This document shows, piece after piece, positions 1-5,885 of a stretch of DNA of 9,633 nt. The stretch's first letter is position 1. The number at the start of each line of letters is the position of its first letter. The translations under genes were made by a program, and so were the position numbers. The notes below the pieces were generated by a model. It ran no database searches. It had not been told where the DNA came from and was given only the letters and a program-made list of their open reading frames with translations. This DNA is from Paracoccaceae bacterium (GTDB taxonomy: Bacteria > Pseudomonadota > Alphaproteobacteria > Rhodobacterales > Rhodobacteraceae), in assembly GCA_007123625.1 (NCBI GenBank), contig SKKS01000104.1, positions 1 through 9,633 on the forward strand, written 5' to 3'.

Positions 1-680
1 CGGCTGGCACCGACGGCGGCGCCCAGCTTGTCGGCCAGTTTCTCGATGATCTTGAAATCATCCTCGGAGCCGACGCCGCGCCCGCCCGAGACCACCACGC
101 CCGCCGAAGTCAGGTCGGGGCGGTCGGTGGCGGCGACCTTGTCCTCGACCCATTCGCTGAGGCCGGGGTTTTCGCTGGCAGCAATGGTCTCGACTGGGGC
201 CTGGCCGCCATCACCAGCGGCATCGAAGGTCGAGGTGCGGATCGACACGACCTTTTTCGGGTCCGAGGACTTTACCGTCTGCAGCGCGTTACCGGCATAG
301 ATCGGGCGCTCGAACGTGTCGGCATCGACGATGCCCGAGACATCGGAAATCACCATCACGTCCAGCAGCGCCGCCACACGGGGCAGCACGTTCTTGGCGT
401 CCGTGGTAGCAGGGGCCAGGATGTGGGTATAGTCACCCGCAAGGCTGACGACCAGCGCCGCGGTGGGTTCGGCCAGGCGATGGCCAAGACTGGCGTCCTC
501 GGCGCAGAGCACCCGTGTCACACCGTCGATGGTGGCGGCCTCGGTGGCGGCGTCGGCGGCACGCGCCCCGGCGCAGAGCAGGGTGACGTCACCGATCATG
601 CGGGCGGCGGTAACCGCCTTGGCGGTGGCGTCACGGTTGAGCGCGCCATCGGTGACTTCGGCAAGCAGCAGAACGGACAT
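1..680 (-). CDS. etfA: Electron transfer flavoprotein subunit alpha (3' end outside window)
   Basis: ETF alpha is the FAD-binding subunit of the ETF heterodimer. It takes electrons from acyl-CoA and other flavin dehydrogenases and passes them to ETF-ubiquinone oxidoreductase. My reverse-strand translation gives 226 residues beginning MSVLLLAEVTDG. It contains the family segment RPIYAGNA (about 125-132) and, near the window edge, SGGRGVGSEDDF (198-209), which opens the C-terminal FAD domain. Family members are about 310 residues, so roughly 80 residues, including most of the FAD site, lie beyond position 1. The ATG shares one base with the etfB stop (TGATG), so the two are translationally coupled and made together. 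No frame disruption is visible. Identification is firm; only the C-terminus is unseen. Confidence 0.95.
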   Translation of the reverse strand, partial: MSVLLLAEVTDGALNRDATAKAVTAARMIGDVTLLCAGARAADAATEAATIDGVTRVLCAEDASLGHRLAEPTAALVVSLAGDYTHILAPATTDAKNVLPRVAALLDVMVISDVSGIVDADTFERPIYAGNALQTVKSSDPKKVVSIRTSTFDAAGDGGQAPVETIAASENPGLSEWVEDKVAATDRPDLTSAGVVVSGGRGVGSEDDFKIIEKLADKLGAAVGAS

Positions 681-1441
681 CAGAGCACCCCCGCTTCATC
701 CTTGAGTTTCGCGATCAGCTCATCGACCGATCCGACCTTGACCCCGGCGGCGCGGGCGGGCGGTTCGGTGGTCTTGAGCACTTCGAGCCGGGGGCTGACA
801 TCGACGCCGTAGTCGGCGGGTGTCTTTTCCTCGAGCGGTTTTTTCTTGGCCTTCATGATATTGGGCAGCGAGGCGTAGCGCGGCTCGTTCAGGCGCAGGT
901 CCACGGTGACGATGGCGGGCATCTTGACCTTGATGGTCTGCAGGCCGCCGTCGACTTCGCGCGTGACAAGGGCGTGATCGCTGTCGATCTTGAGTTCCGA
1001 GGCAAAGGTCGCCTGCGCCCAGCCCGTCAGCGCCGCCAGCATCTGGCCGGTGGCGTTCATGTCGTTGTCGATGGCCTGCTTGCCCGCCAGCACCAGGCCG
1101 GGGGCTTCGGCGTCGATCACGGCCTTGAGGAGTTTTGCCACCGCCAGGGGTTCGATATCGGTGTGCACGTCATCGGTGGCGACGATCAGGATGGCGCGGT
1201 CGGCGCCCATCGCCAGCGCGGTGCGCAGAGTTTCCTGCGCCTGCTTGACACCGATGGACACGGCGATGATTTCCGACGCGATTCCCGCTTCCTTGAGGCG
1301 GATCGCTTCTTCGACCGCGATCTCGTCGAAAGGGTTCATCGACATCTTGACGTTCGCCAGATCGACTCCGCTGCCATCGGCCTTGACCCGGACCTTGACG
1401 TTGTAGTCGATCACGCGCTTGACGGGTACAAGGACCTTCAT
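680..1441 (-). CDS. etfB: Electron transfer flavoprotein subunit beta
   Basis: ETF beta is the AMP-binding partner of ETF alpha and carries the loop that docks onto dehydrogenases. The 253-residue protein is normal in length. It starts MKVLVPVKRVIDYN and has the family segments SMNPFDEIAVEEAIRLKE (34-51) and NEPRYASLPNIMKAKKK (185-201). The latter is the recognition loop, whose leucine (Leu192 here) anchors partner dehydrogenases in the human protein. The loop keeps the lysine cluster that is methylated in animals and some alphaproteobacteria; whether it is modified here cannot be told. A GGAG lies 10 bases before the ATG. It follows the adenosyltransferase gene by about 190 bases on the same strand and overlaps etfA by one base. 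It may be transcribed both by read-through and from its own promoter in that gap. Confidence 0.97.
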   Translation of the reverse strand: MKVLVPVKRVIDYNVKVRVKADGSGVDLANVKMSMNPFDEIAVEEAIRLKEAGIASEIIAVSIGVKQAQETLRTALAMGADRAILIVATDDVHTDIEPLAVAKLLKAVIDAEAPGLVLAGKQAIDNDMNATGQMLAALTGWAQATFASELKIDSDHALVTREVDGGLQTIKVKMPAIVTVDLRLNEPRYASLPNIMKAKKKPLEEKTPADYGVDVSPRLEVLKTTEPPARAAGVKVGSVDELIAKLKDEAGVL

Positions 1442-1613
1442 TGGCGTGACACTCCGCTTGATGGTGCCAGGGCGGGCCGCCCGGGCAGGTTTCTGAGCGG
1501 ATATCTAGCGGGTTGCGCGCCGGGAAAACAGGCCAAATCCGACGACTATGTGCGCCCGGACGTCGCGTTTCGGGGGGATCGGGCGGTGGTGCACGGTTGC
1601 TGCCCAGTGCGCG

Positions 1614-1628
1614 GCCCGCGCAGCGGGC
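1614..1628 (-). terminator. Small hairpin just after the adenosyltransferase stop
   Basis: A perfect 6-bp stem, GCCCGC/GCGGGC with a 3-base loop, starts about 8 bases past the adenosyltransferase stop. On the minus strand no U-run follows, so strong termination is doubtful. On the plus strand TGTTTTCTC follows, but I see no plus-strand gene here. It may reduce read-through into etfB or protect the upstream mRNA end. The rest of the 1442-1635 gap holds the etfB ribosome-binding site and nothing else I can name. Confidence 0.3.
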
Positions 1629-1635
1629 TGTTTTC

Positions 1636-2208
1636 TCAGCGTGTCAGGCCAGGCACCCAAAGCACATCGGCCTTGCCGTCGTCGTTGGCGATACGCCCTG
1701 CCACGAACAGCCAGTCCGACACGCGGTTGAGGTAGCGCAGCGCCGATTCGTTGATCCCTTCGAGCGCGGCGAGCGCCACGGTCATCCGCTCTGCCCGCCG
1801 CGCGACGGTGCGGCACAGGTGCAGATGCGCCGAAAGCGCGCTTCCGCCGGGAAGGATGAAGCTGCGCAGCGGGGTCAGCCGCGCGTTCATGGCGTCAATT
1901 TCCGCTTCCAGCCGGTCGACCTGCACGGGCAGAACGCGCAAGGGTGTGTATTCGGCCTGCGCGTCGCGTTCCATGTCCGGGCGGCACAGGTCGGCACCAA
2001 GATCAAACAGATCGTTCTGGATTCGGGCCAGTGCCTCGGCCATGTCGCCATTGGCGTGCAGCCGGGCCATGCCCAGCGTGGCGTTCAACTCGTCCACCGT
2101 GCCATAGGCGGCCACGCGCGCCGAGGTCTTGGACACGCGGCTGCCGTCGCCAAGCGCGGTTTGTCCGGCATCGCCGGTTCGGGTGTAGATCTTGTTCAGT
2201 ACGACCAT
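1636..2208 (-). CDS. PduO-type ATP:cob(I)alamin adenosyltransferase
   Basis: This enzyme transfers the adenosyl group of ATP to cob(I)alamin, making adenosylcobalamin for B12 enzymes such as methylmalonyl-CoA mutase. The 190-residue protein matches the PduO/MMAB family. It has the N-terminal ATP loop KIYTRTGDAGQTALGDG (6-22), AYGTVDELNA (34-43), FILPGGS (117-123), the helix RTVARRAER (133-141) and NRVSDWLFVAGR (161-172). The length is typical and all these motifs are intact. It begins 18 bases after the small membrane protein gene, with AGG about 7 bases before its ATG, so it belongs to the same transcript. Rhodobacteraceae genomes often label it cobO or 'cob(I)yrinic acid a,c-diamide adenosyltransferase', but the fold is PduO-type, not CobA/CobO. 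No B12 riboswitch was recognised upstream. Confidence 0.95.
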   Translation of the reverse strand: MVVLNKIYTRTGDAGQTALGDGSRVSKTSARVAAYGTVDELNATLGMARLHANGDMAEALARIQNDLFDLGADLCRPDMERDAQAEYTPLRVLPVQVDRLEAEIDAMNARLTPLRSFILPGGSALSAHLHLCRTVARRAERMTVALAALEGINESALRYLNRVSDWLFVAGRIANDDGKADVLWVPGLTR

Positions 2209-2226
2209 GGTTTGACCTGCTATTCC

Positions 2227-2433
2227 TTAACCTGATTGTGCCTTGAACCAGGCAAAGGTGACGATCAGGATTACCGCCACGAATTGTGCCCCCAGCCGCC
2301 AGCGCATGAGCCGGTTGGCGTGTTTGCGGTTGAATTCGCCGCCACGCGCAAAGCCGCCGATACCGACCAGAAGGATGCCCAGCACGGCAAAGGATGCCAC
2401 GGCGGCAAGGATGAATAGCGGATCACTGAGCAT
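2227..2433 (-). CDS. Twin transmembrane helix small protein (HIG1 domain)
   Basis: This is a 68-residue inner-membrane protein with two hydrophobic helices (about 5-27 and 48-63) joined by a basic loop. The loop shows the HIG1 signature: N40-x3-R44-x-R46-x3-Q50, against the family pattern (Q/I)-x3-(R/H)-x-R-x3-Q. Mitochondrial HIG1 proteins associate with respiratory complexes III and IV. For bacterial members a respiratory role is inference only, although the neighbouring ETF genes fit electron transport. A strong GGAGG lies 4 bases before the ATG, and this is the first gene of the apparent operon leading to etfA. The promoter should lie in 2434-2550, but I see no convincing -35/-10 pair there. 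Confidence 0.88.
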   Translation of the reverse strand: MLSDPLFILAAVASFAVLGILLVGIGGFARGGEFNRKHANRLMRWRLGAQFVAVILIVTFAWFKAQSG

Positions 2434-2557
2434 GGGGCCTCCAGAGTGGCATAGAGGTCATGTAATCGTGGGGGCGCGAAAAGCGAACAGGTTTTTGATG
2501 CACGGCGCAGATCCTTGCCTGCAGGGGCGCGACTGACTGCGACACTACCAAGCGAAT

Positions 2558-2583
2558 GGGCCGCCCCTTTTCAGGGACGGCCC
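2558..2583 (-). terminator. Terminator-like hairpin ending the 2552-2740 unit
   Basis: On the minus strand GGGCCGTCCC and GGGGCGGCCC form a 10-bp stem (one U-G pair) with loop UGAAAA. It is followed by AUUCGCUUGG, only moderately U-rich. It would end the small transcript before the HIG1-protein operon begins about 120 bases further on. Confidence 0.5.
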
Positions 2584-2654
2584 ACACGAGCTTAAGGAGA
2601 TGGAGCCAGTTAGAGCCTTGGCTCAATCGAAAGGAAAGCCCATCCGGGCTGCCG

Positions 2655-2711
2655 TCAGGACATGCCCCCTTCGACTGTCTTCGCACCTCTCTCCAACATC
2701 ACTCTCGACAC
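2655..2711 (-). CDS. Possible 18-residue leader peptide or small protein
   Basis: A GTG-started ORF of 18 codons (VSRVMLERGAKTVEGGMS) ends in TGA at 2655. It sits 7 bases after a GGAGG that is part of a perfect extended Shine-Dalgarno sequence. An in-frame ATG at 2727-2729 would add six residues (MKGGDP), but it overlaps the Shine-Dalgarno itself and lies only about 11 bases from the predicted transcript start, so GTG is preferred. There is no transmembrane segment and no regulatory run of one amino acid. Function unknown. The ribosome-binding site is much stronger than those of the neighbouring genes, which is the main support for translation. Confidence 0.35.
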   Translation of the reverse strand: MSRVMLERGAKTVEGGMS

Positions 2712-2746
2712 TGGATCACCTCCTTTCATTGGGTTGCTGTTAAACC

Positions 2747-2775
2747 AAAGTTGGCACAGATTTTGTGTTTGTCAA
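2747..2775 (-). promoter_or_regulatory. Candidate sigma-70 promoter for the small RNA unit
   Basis: On the minus strand a perfect TTGACA (2775-2770) is followed by a 17-base spacer and AACTTT (2752-2747). The -35 is consensus and the -10 is poor, as is common in this class. It begins only 6 bases beyond the stop of the VUT transporter gene, so the downstream unit probably has its own start. The local DNA is A/T-rich against a GC-rich background. Confidence 0.45.
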
Positions 2776-2781
2776 AAGAAA

Positions 2782-3390
2782 TCATGCGACCGATAGCGAT
2801 AATTTCTTCACAAGGATCCGGAATGGCACCAAAGCGAGCAGCGCGAGGGCAAGCTTCACCGTCCAGTCAGCGACCGCCAGGCTGACCCAGAGCGGGACCG
2901 CGGGACCCCATCCCAGCAGCGGCAGGACCTCGGCCGCCCAGCTGATATCATCGGCGGGGTTGAGGAAGGCCAGCGACGCCGAAAAAGCGATGGTGAAGAA
3001 CAGCGCCGTGTCCACCGTCGACCCCACAAGGGTCGAGGCCAGCGGCGCGCGCCACCAGCGCCCGTCGCGCAGGCGGTCGAAGATGGACACGTCCAGCATC
3101 TGTGCCGTCAGGAAGGCGATGCCCGATCCCATGGCAATGCGCAGCGTGGTGGCGTCGAAAGCCGTGGCCACCAGCGACGAGGCGACGCCGACGGCGAAGC
3201 CTGCCCAGACGACCTTGCGTGCGGCGGCAGGGCCATAAATGCGGTTCATCAGGTCATTGACCAGAAAGGCCAGCGGATAGGTGAAGGCCCCCCAGGTGAG
3301 CCAGTTGCCGAACAGGAACTGGACGAGGATATTCGAGGCGACGACGATCGCCGCCATGGCAAGGATGCCGGGCAGATGTGCGCGTGTCAT
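2782..3390 (-). CDS. VUT family transporter, probable queuosine precursor transporter (YhhQ type)
   Basis: This is a polytopic inner-membrane protein of the VUT/YhhQ (DUF165) family, whose studied members import queuosine precursors (preQ0/preQ1) for tRNA modification. From the chosen ATG it is 202 residues starting MTRAHLPGILAMAA. Family marks include FLVNDLMNRIYGPAAARKVV after the second hydrophobic helix and, further on, FDRLRDGRWWRAPLAS followed by GSTVDTALFF. I count about six hydrophobic segments. An upstream in-frame GTG at 3432 would add 14 residues but has no good ribosome-binding site. The ATG has GGA at a suitable distance. The gene is downstream of mscL on the same strand with a 124-base gap. 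I looked for a preQ1 riboswitch there and found none. Substrate is inferred from the family. Confidence 0.88.
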   Translation of the reverse strand: MTRAHLPGILAMAAIVVASNILVQFLFGNWLTWGAFTYPLAFLVNDLMNRIYGPAAARKVVWAGFAVGVASSLVATAFDATTLRIAMGSGIAFLTAQMLDVSIFDRLRDGRWWRAPLASTLVGSTVDTALFFTIAFSASLAFLNPADDISWAAEVLPLLGWGPAVPLWVSLAVADWTVKLALALLALVPFRILVKKLSLSVA

Positions 3391-3514
3391 GGATGTATCC
3401 GTTTTGACAAGGTTGCGGAGACTTGGCCACACCCCGCCGGGGCACGGCAGCGGCTCCGATACACCGCCCGATACGCCCGCGCAAGCCTGAGCCCGCGCGG
3501 GCGCGCCTGACGCC

Positions 3515-3901
3515 TCAGCGCGCGCGCAGGGCGTCGCGGATTTCGGTCAGCAGCTCCTCGGTGGTGGGTCCTTTGGGCACCTGGACCACGGGTTCCGGTT
3601 CCGGCTGCCGGCGAAAGGAGCGCATGCGATTCACGGCCTTGACCAGCAGGAACACAACCCAGGCGGTGATCAGGAACTTGATGATCGCGTTGATGAAATT
3701 GCCGTACATGAACTGCGCGTCGCGCAGTCCGAAGCTGAGTTCCGAAAAATCTATCCCGCCGATGATCAGCCCCAGCAGCGGGTTAACGATATCTTCGACA
3801 AGCGAGCTGACAATAGCGGTAAACGTGGCGCCGATGATGATGCCCACGGCAAGGTCGATGACGTTGCCGCGGGCGATGAAATCACGAAATTCCCTGAGCA
3901 T
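3515..3901 (-). CDS. mscL: Large-conductance mechanosensitive channel
   Basis: MscL is a homopentameric inner-membrane pore that opens under membrane tension and releases solutes on hypo-osmotic shock. The 128-residue protein has the expected layout: amphipathic N-terminal helix (MLREFRDFIARGNVIDL), a glycine-containing first membrane helix (about 16-45, with AVGIIIGATFTAIV lining the pore), a periplasmic loop, a second membrane helix (about 70-92), a Pro/Glu-rich linker and a C-terminal bundle helix (LLTEIRDALRAR). The length is close to the E. coli protein (136). GGAG lies 8 bases before the ATG. The upstream region carries a 27-bp tandem duplication, which is the likely place for promoter elements. 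Confidence 0.97.
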   Translation of the reverse strand: MLREFRDFIARGNVIDLAVGIIIGATFTAIVSSLVEDIVNPLLGLIIGGIDFSELSFGLRDAQFMYGNFINAIIKFLITAWVVFLLVKAVNRMRSFRRQPEPEPVVQVPKGPTTEELLTEIRDALRAR

Positions 3902-3940
3902 GTTCCGGTCTCCAGTCTGATACGCGCGCAGGTTGCCGCA

Positions 3941-3994
3941 TCGCGCTGGGGACTCAAGTTTTTTGTATCGCGCTGGGGACTCAAGTTTTTTGTG
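3941..3994. repeat. Perfectly phased 27-bp tandem duplication upstream of mscL
   Basis: Two back-to-back copies (3941-3967 and 3968-3994) are identical in 26 of 27 positions, differing only in the last base. Each reads TCGCGCTGGGGACTCAAG then TTTTTTGT and A or G. It lies 40-93 bases upstream of the mscL start and just past the end of the possible 31-codon ORF. On the mscL strand each copy offers TTGAGT as a weak -35-like element, so the duplication may have doubled a promoter or protein-binding site. It may equally be a recent slippage event. Confidence 0.85.
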
Positions 3995-3999
3995 CGGGC

Positions 4000-4095
4000 T
4001 CAGAGCATCAGTTCGCCCAGGCCGATCAGGATCGCGGTCAATGCGATCATGACCAGCCAGGACAGCAGGACATGCCTGCGGCTGTTGGCTTTCAT
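4000..4095 (-). CDS. Possible 31-residue single-helix membrane protein
   Basis: A short ATG-to-TGA ORF encodes a peptide starting MKANSRRHVLLSW and ending GLGELML. It has a basic N-terminus (K2, R6, R7, H8) followed by one hydrophobic helix of about 20 residues (9-28), the classic layout of a small inner-membrane protein with its N-terminus in the cytoplasm. No strong Shine-Dalgarno precedes the ATG and no upstream in-frame start exists. It lies between the hypothetical gene at 4182 and mscL on the same strand. I do not recognise a family. Charge pattern and helix support it; chance cannot be excluded at this length. Confidence 0.4.
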   Translation of the reverse strand: MKANSRRHVLLSWLVMIALTAILIGLGELML

Positions 4096-4181
4096 GGGGA
4101 AGGGTCCGGTATCTGCCGCGCGGCGCGCGTGCCCCGGTGGACGCGCCCGCGCGAATTGCGCCTGGGGTGATTACGTTCGGT

Positions 4182-4535
4182 TCAGGCGTGTCCGGGCGGG
4201 GCGCGGCTTGCGGGCCGGAAACAGGCCGGGCGGCTGCAAATCTGATCGGCCACCGTCAGGCGCCGGGCCTTGCGCGCGCCCTGTTCGGGCGATGGGTCGG
4301 CGCGGCTGCGCAGACTGGCAAGGTCGCGCTCATCCAGATCCGCGATGCCGGTCGGCGCCTCGGCCAAAAACCCCGTCGCGGCCGCCGGTGGGTGAACCGG
4401 CAAGGTGAACAACGCAGCCACCAGCACCAGAAGTGCCAGTGCCACGCGCACGCGCAACAGCAATCCGCGCGCACCGGTGGATGCCGGGGCAGGGGCTGTG
4501 CGTAGTGTGTGCGCGTCTTGCGGTGCGGGGACCAT
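4182..4535 (-). CDS. Hypothetical protein with one N-terminal hydrophobic segment
   Basis: A 117-residue ORF I do not recognise. It has a Pro/Ala-rich N-terminus of about 28 residues, one strong hydrophobic stretch (about 29-48, RVRVALALLVLVAALFTLPV), then a polar Ala/Arg-rich tail with two cysteines five apart (C100, C105). This fits a single-pass or uncleaved-signal membrane protein with a periplasmic tail. An AAGGGCGG sequence stands about 7 bases before the ATG. The opposite strand is also open here, as expected in GC-rich DNA, but that product shows no sensible protein pattern. The gene lies after the YtoQ terminator. Coding status is plausible, not certain. Confidence 0.42.
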   Translation of the reverse strand: MVPAPQDAHTLRTAPAPASTGARGLLLRVRVALALLVLVAALFTLPVHPPAAATGFLAEAPTGIADLDERDLASLRSRADPSPEQGARKARRLTVADQICSRPACFRPASRAPPGHA

Positions 4536-4614
4536 GGCTGCCGCCCTTGTGTGCAGGGATCACGCGCAGATGGTGTGTCTGGGGGCGGTTACCAGTCCCC
4601 TCAGCAGAATAAAT

Positions 4615-4655
4615 CCGCGCCCGGTGCAATGCGCCCGACAGAGCGCCGGGCGCGG
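4615..4655 (-). terminator. Rho-independent terminator of the YtoQ-family gene
   Basis: A perfect 10-bp inverted repeat, CCGCGCCCGG/CCGGGCGCGG, with a 21-base interval begins 12 bases beyond the stop of the gene at 4668-5114. In the minus direction it is followed by ATTTATTCT, a U-rich tail in otherwise GC-rich DNA. This separates the YtoQ gene from the hypothetical gene downstream. Confidence 0.65.
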
Positions 4656-4667
4656 TACCGCCGCTGC

Positions 4668-5114
4668 TTAGCCAGGAAGGGCGCCAGTCAGCACATAGCG
4701 CAGCAGGGCCACCACCTGTTCGGGGGTTTCGGCCACGGCAAGCGCGGCGGCGTTGACCTCTTTCAGCGCGTGGGCGTGTTCGGGCGGATGCAGCACGATC
4801 AGCGACTTGCCCATTGCGCTGGCATATCCGGCGTCAAAAGCGGCGTTCCATTGCTTGTATTTCTCGCCGAAGCGCACGACCACGACATCGGCATCGGCGA
4901 TGCCCTTGCGGGTGCGGATGGCGTTGAGACTGGCGCCCTTGTGGTCGTGCCAGACCTTGTTCGGCTCGGCGCCCAGGATTGCCACGCCGCAATCGTCCGA
5001 TGCGGCATGATCGGTCACTGGTGCGCTGAAGGTGACGTCCAGCCCCTGCGCGCCGTCGATGATGCGCTCGCGCCAGTCGGTGTGGATTTCCCCCGACAGA
5101 TAGACCTTTAGCAT
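4668..5114 (-). CDS. YtoQ family protein
   Basis: A 148-residue protein matching the YtoQ family (PF11071), a group of unknown function related in fold to nucleoside 2-deoxyribosyltransferases. It starts MLKVYLSGEIHTDWRERI. The C-terminal half, with ADADVVVVRFGEKYKQWNAA (74-93) then AGYASAMGKSLIVLHPPEH (95-113), resembles the 'assigned to an agent, GK, conserved loop' layout of that fold. The frame stays open far upstream, but GGGGAG 6 bases before this ATG and the family start fix the N-terminus; the extension overlaps the divergent methyltransferase gene. It is divergent from that gene with 117 bases between, and ends in a terminator. Substrate and role are unknown. Confidence 0.88.
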   Translation of the reverse strand: MLKVYLSGEIHTDWRERIIDGAQGLDVTFSAPVTDHAASDDCGVAILGAEPNKVWHDHKGASLNAIRTRKGIADADVVVVRFGEKYKQWNAAFDAGYASAMGKSLIVLHPPEHAHALKEVNAAALAVAETPEQVVALLRYVLTGALPG

Positions 5115-5231
5115 GTGTTTCTCCCCATATGTGGCGGCAAATGGGTTCTGCCGCTGGCCTGTGCGTTGTTGCCCGCCCCGCATTTCTGTGGCAAGAGAAA
5201 ACCAAGAGAACCAAACGCGCGAGTTCAGTTG

Positions 5232-5885
5232 ATGCCGGATTTCCTTAGCCGCCGTGTGATGATGGTCGACACGCAGGTGCGCCCGTCCGATGTGACCAAG
5301 TTTCCGATCATTGACGCCATGCTGCGCATGCCACGCGAACAGTTCGTTCCCGCGGACAAGGCTGAAGCCGCCTATATGGGCGAGAACTTCGACCTGGCTC
5401 CCGGGCGGGTGCTGCTGGAGCCGCGCACACTGGCCAAGATGATCGACGCGATCGATCTGCGCGACACCGATCTGGTGCTCGATGTGGCGTGCGGTACCGG
5501 GTATTCCAGCGCCGTCATGGGCTGGATCGCCGAAGCGGTGGTCGCGCTCGAGGGTGACGAGGCGCTTGCCACCGAGGCGCAGGCGGCGCTGAGCGCGGTG
5601 GCTGCCGACAATGTGATCGTGGTGCATGGCGCCCCCGAGAATGGGCACGCCGCCAACGCGCCTTATGATGTTATCATCGTGCAGGGCGGGGTCGAAACGT
5701 TCCCCGATGCGTTGGTGGCGCAGCTCAAGGATGGCGGTCGCGCGGCGGCGATCTTCATGCAGGGCGCACTCGGTGTGGTGCGCGTGGGTTTCAAGCGCGA
5801 TGGGCGGATCGCCTGGCGTGATGCGTTCAACGCCGGGGCACCCGCGCTTGCAGGGTTCGAGAAAGCAGCAGAATTCACCTTCTGA
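5232..5885 (+). CDS. Protein-L-isoaspartate O-methyltransferase family protein (divergent)
   Basis: A 217-residue S-adenosylmethionine-dependent methyltransferase of the PCMT family. Classical members repair isoaspartyl residues in aged proteins. Seen here: the AdoMet motif VLDVACGTGYSSA (82-94), the acidic residue ending the next strand (VALEGDE, 104-110), and motif II YDVIIVQGGVETFP (145-158). The segment before motif I, where classical enzymes have a TISQP-type substrate loop, reads LAPGRVLLEPRTLAKM, so repair activity should not be assumed. ATG 5232 is chosen because MPDFLSRRVMMVDTQVRP is the family start; the open frame upstream lacks support. The ribosome-binding site is weak. It is followed 77 bases later by the tolC-like gene on the same strand, a pairing known in other alphaproteobacteria. 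Confidence 0.85.
   Translation: MPDFLSRRVMMVDTQVRPSDVTKFPIIDAMLRMPREQFVPADKAEAAYMGENFDLAPGRVLLEPRTLAKMIDAIDLRDTDLVLDVACGTGYSSAVMGWIAEAVVALEGDEALATEAQAALSAVAADNVIVVHGAPENGHAANAPYDVIIVQGGVETFPDALVAQLKDGGRAAAIFMQGALGVVRVGFKRDGRIAWRDAFNAGAPALAGFEKAAEFTF

Larger units (their letters stand above)
2552..2740 (-). ncRNA. Candidate small structured RNA or small mRNA with an anti-16S leader
   Basis: A self-contained minus-strand unit of about 190 nt. A TTGACA box puts the start near 2740. The RNA would then carry GAAAGGAGGTGATCCAG, the exact complement of the 16S rRNA 3' end over 17 bases (2711-2727), and a short ORF ending at 2655. Next come stem-loops AGCCC/GGGCU with loop GGAU (2637-2650), GAGCCA/UGGCUC with a 10-base loop (2603-2624), and a 10-bp terminator-like hairpin (2558-2583). 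In the second, an alternative partner GGCTC lies immediately downstream of the first arm, so two exclusive pairings are possible. The last hairpin has a U-G wobble on the minus strand but a C-A mismatch on the plus strand, which supports minus-strand transcription. I do not recognise it as a named RNA family. It could be an sRNA, a dual-function RNA, or just a short mRNA. Confidence 0.5.

Noticed and set aside
974..1735. 253-residue plus-strand ORF
   Set aside because: Antisense to etfB, His/Arg/Gly-rich composition, typical open shadow frame in GC-rich DNA.
2711..2727. Fragment of a 16S rRNA gene on the plus strand
   Set aside because: The 17-base match to the 16S end is exact, but the sequence just upstream (TCTCGACA) is not the 16S helix-45 region and what follows is not a recognisable spacer. 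It is better read as a minus-strand Shine-Dalgarno.
2556..2885. 109-residue plus-strand ORF over the small RNA region
   Set aside because: Its first two thirds are the reverse complement of the structured RNA and the rest overlaps the VUT transporter gene; no protein pattern is visible.
3432..3432. GTG start adding 14 residues to the VUT transporter
   Set aside because: No Shine-Dalgarno before it and the extra residues are polar and unlike the family N-terminus; it remains possible.
3391..3514. preQ1 riboswitch before the VUT transporter
   Set aside because: I looked for the short C-rich loop and A-rich tail of preQ1 classes and found only GC-rich palindromes (GCCCGCGCGGGC at 3491-3502; CCCCGCCGGGG at 3432-3442).
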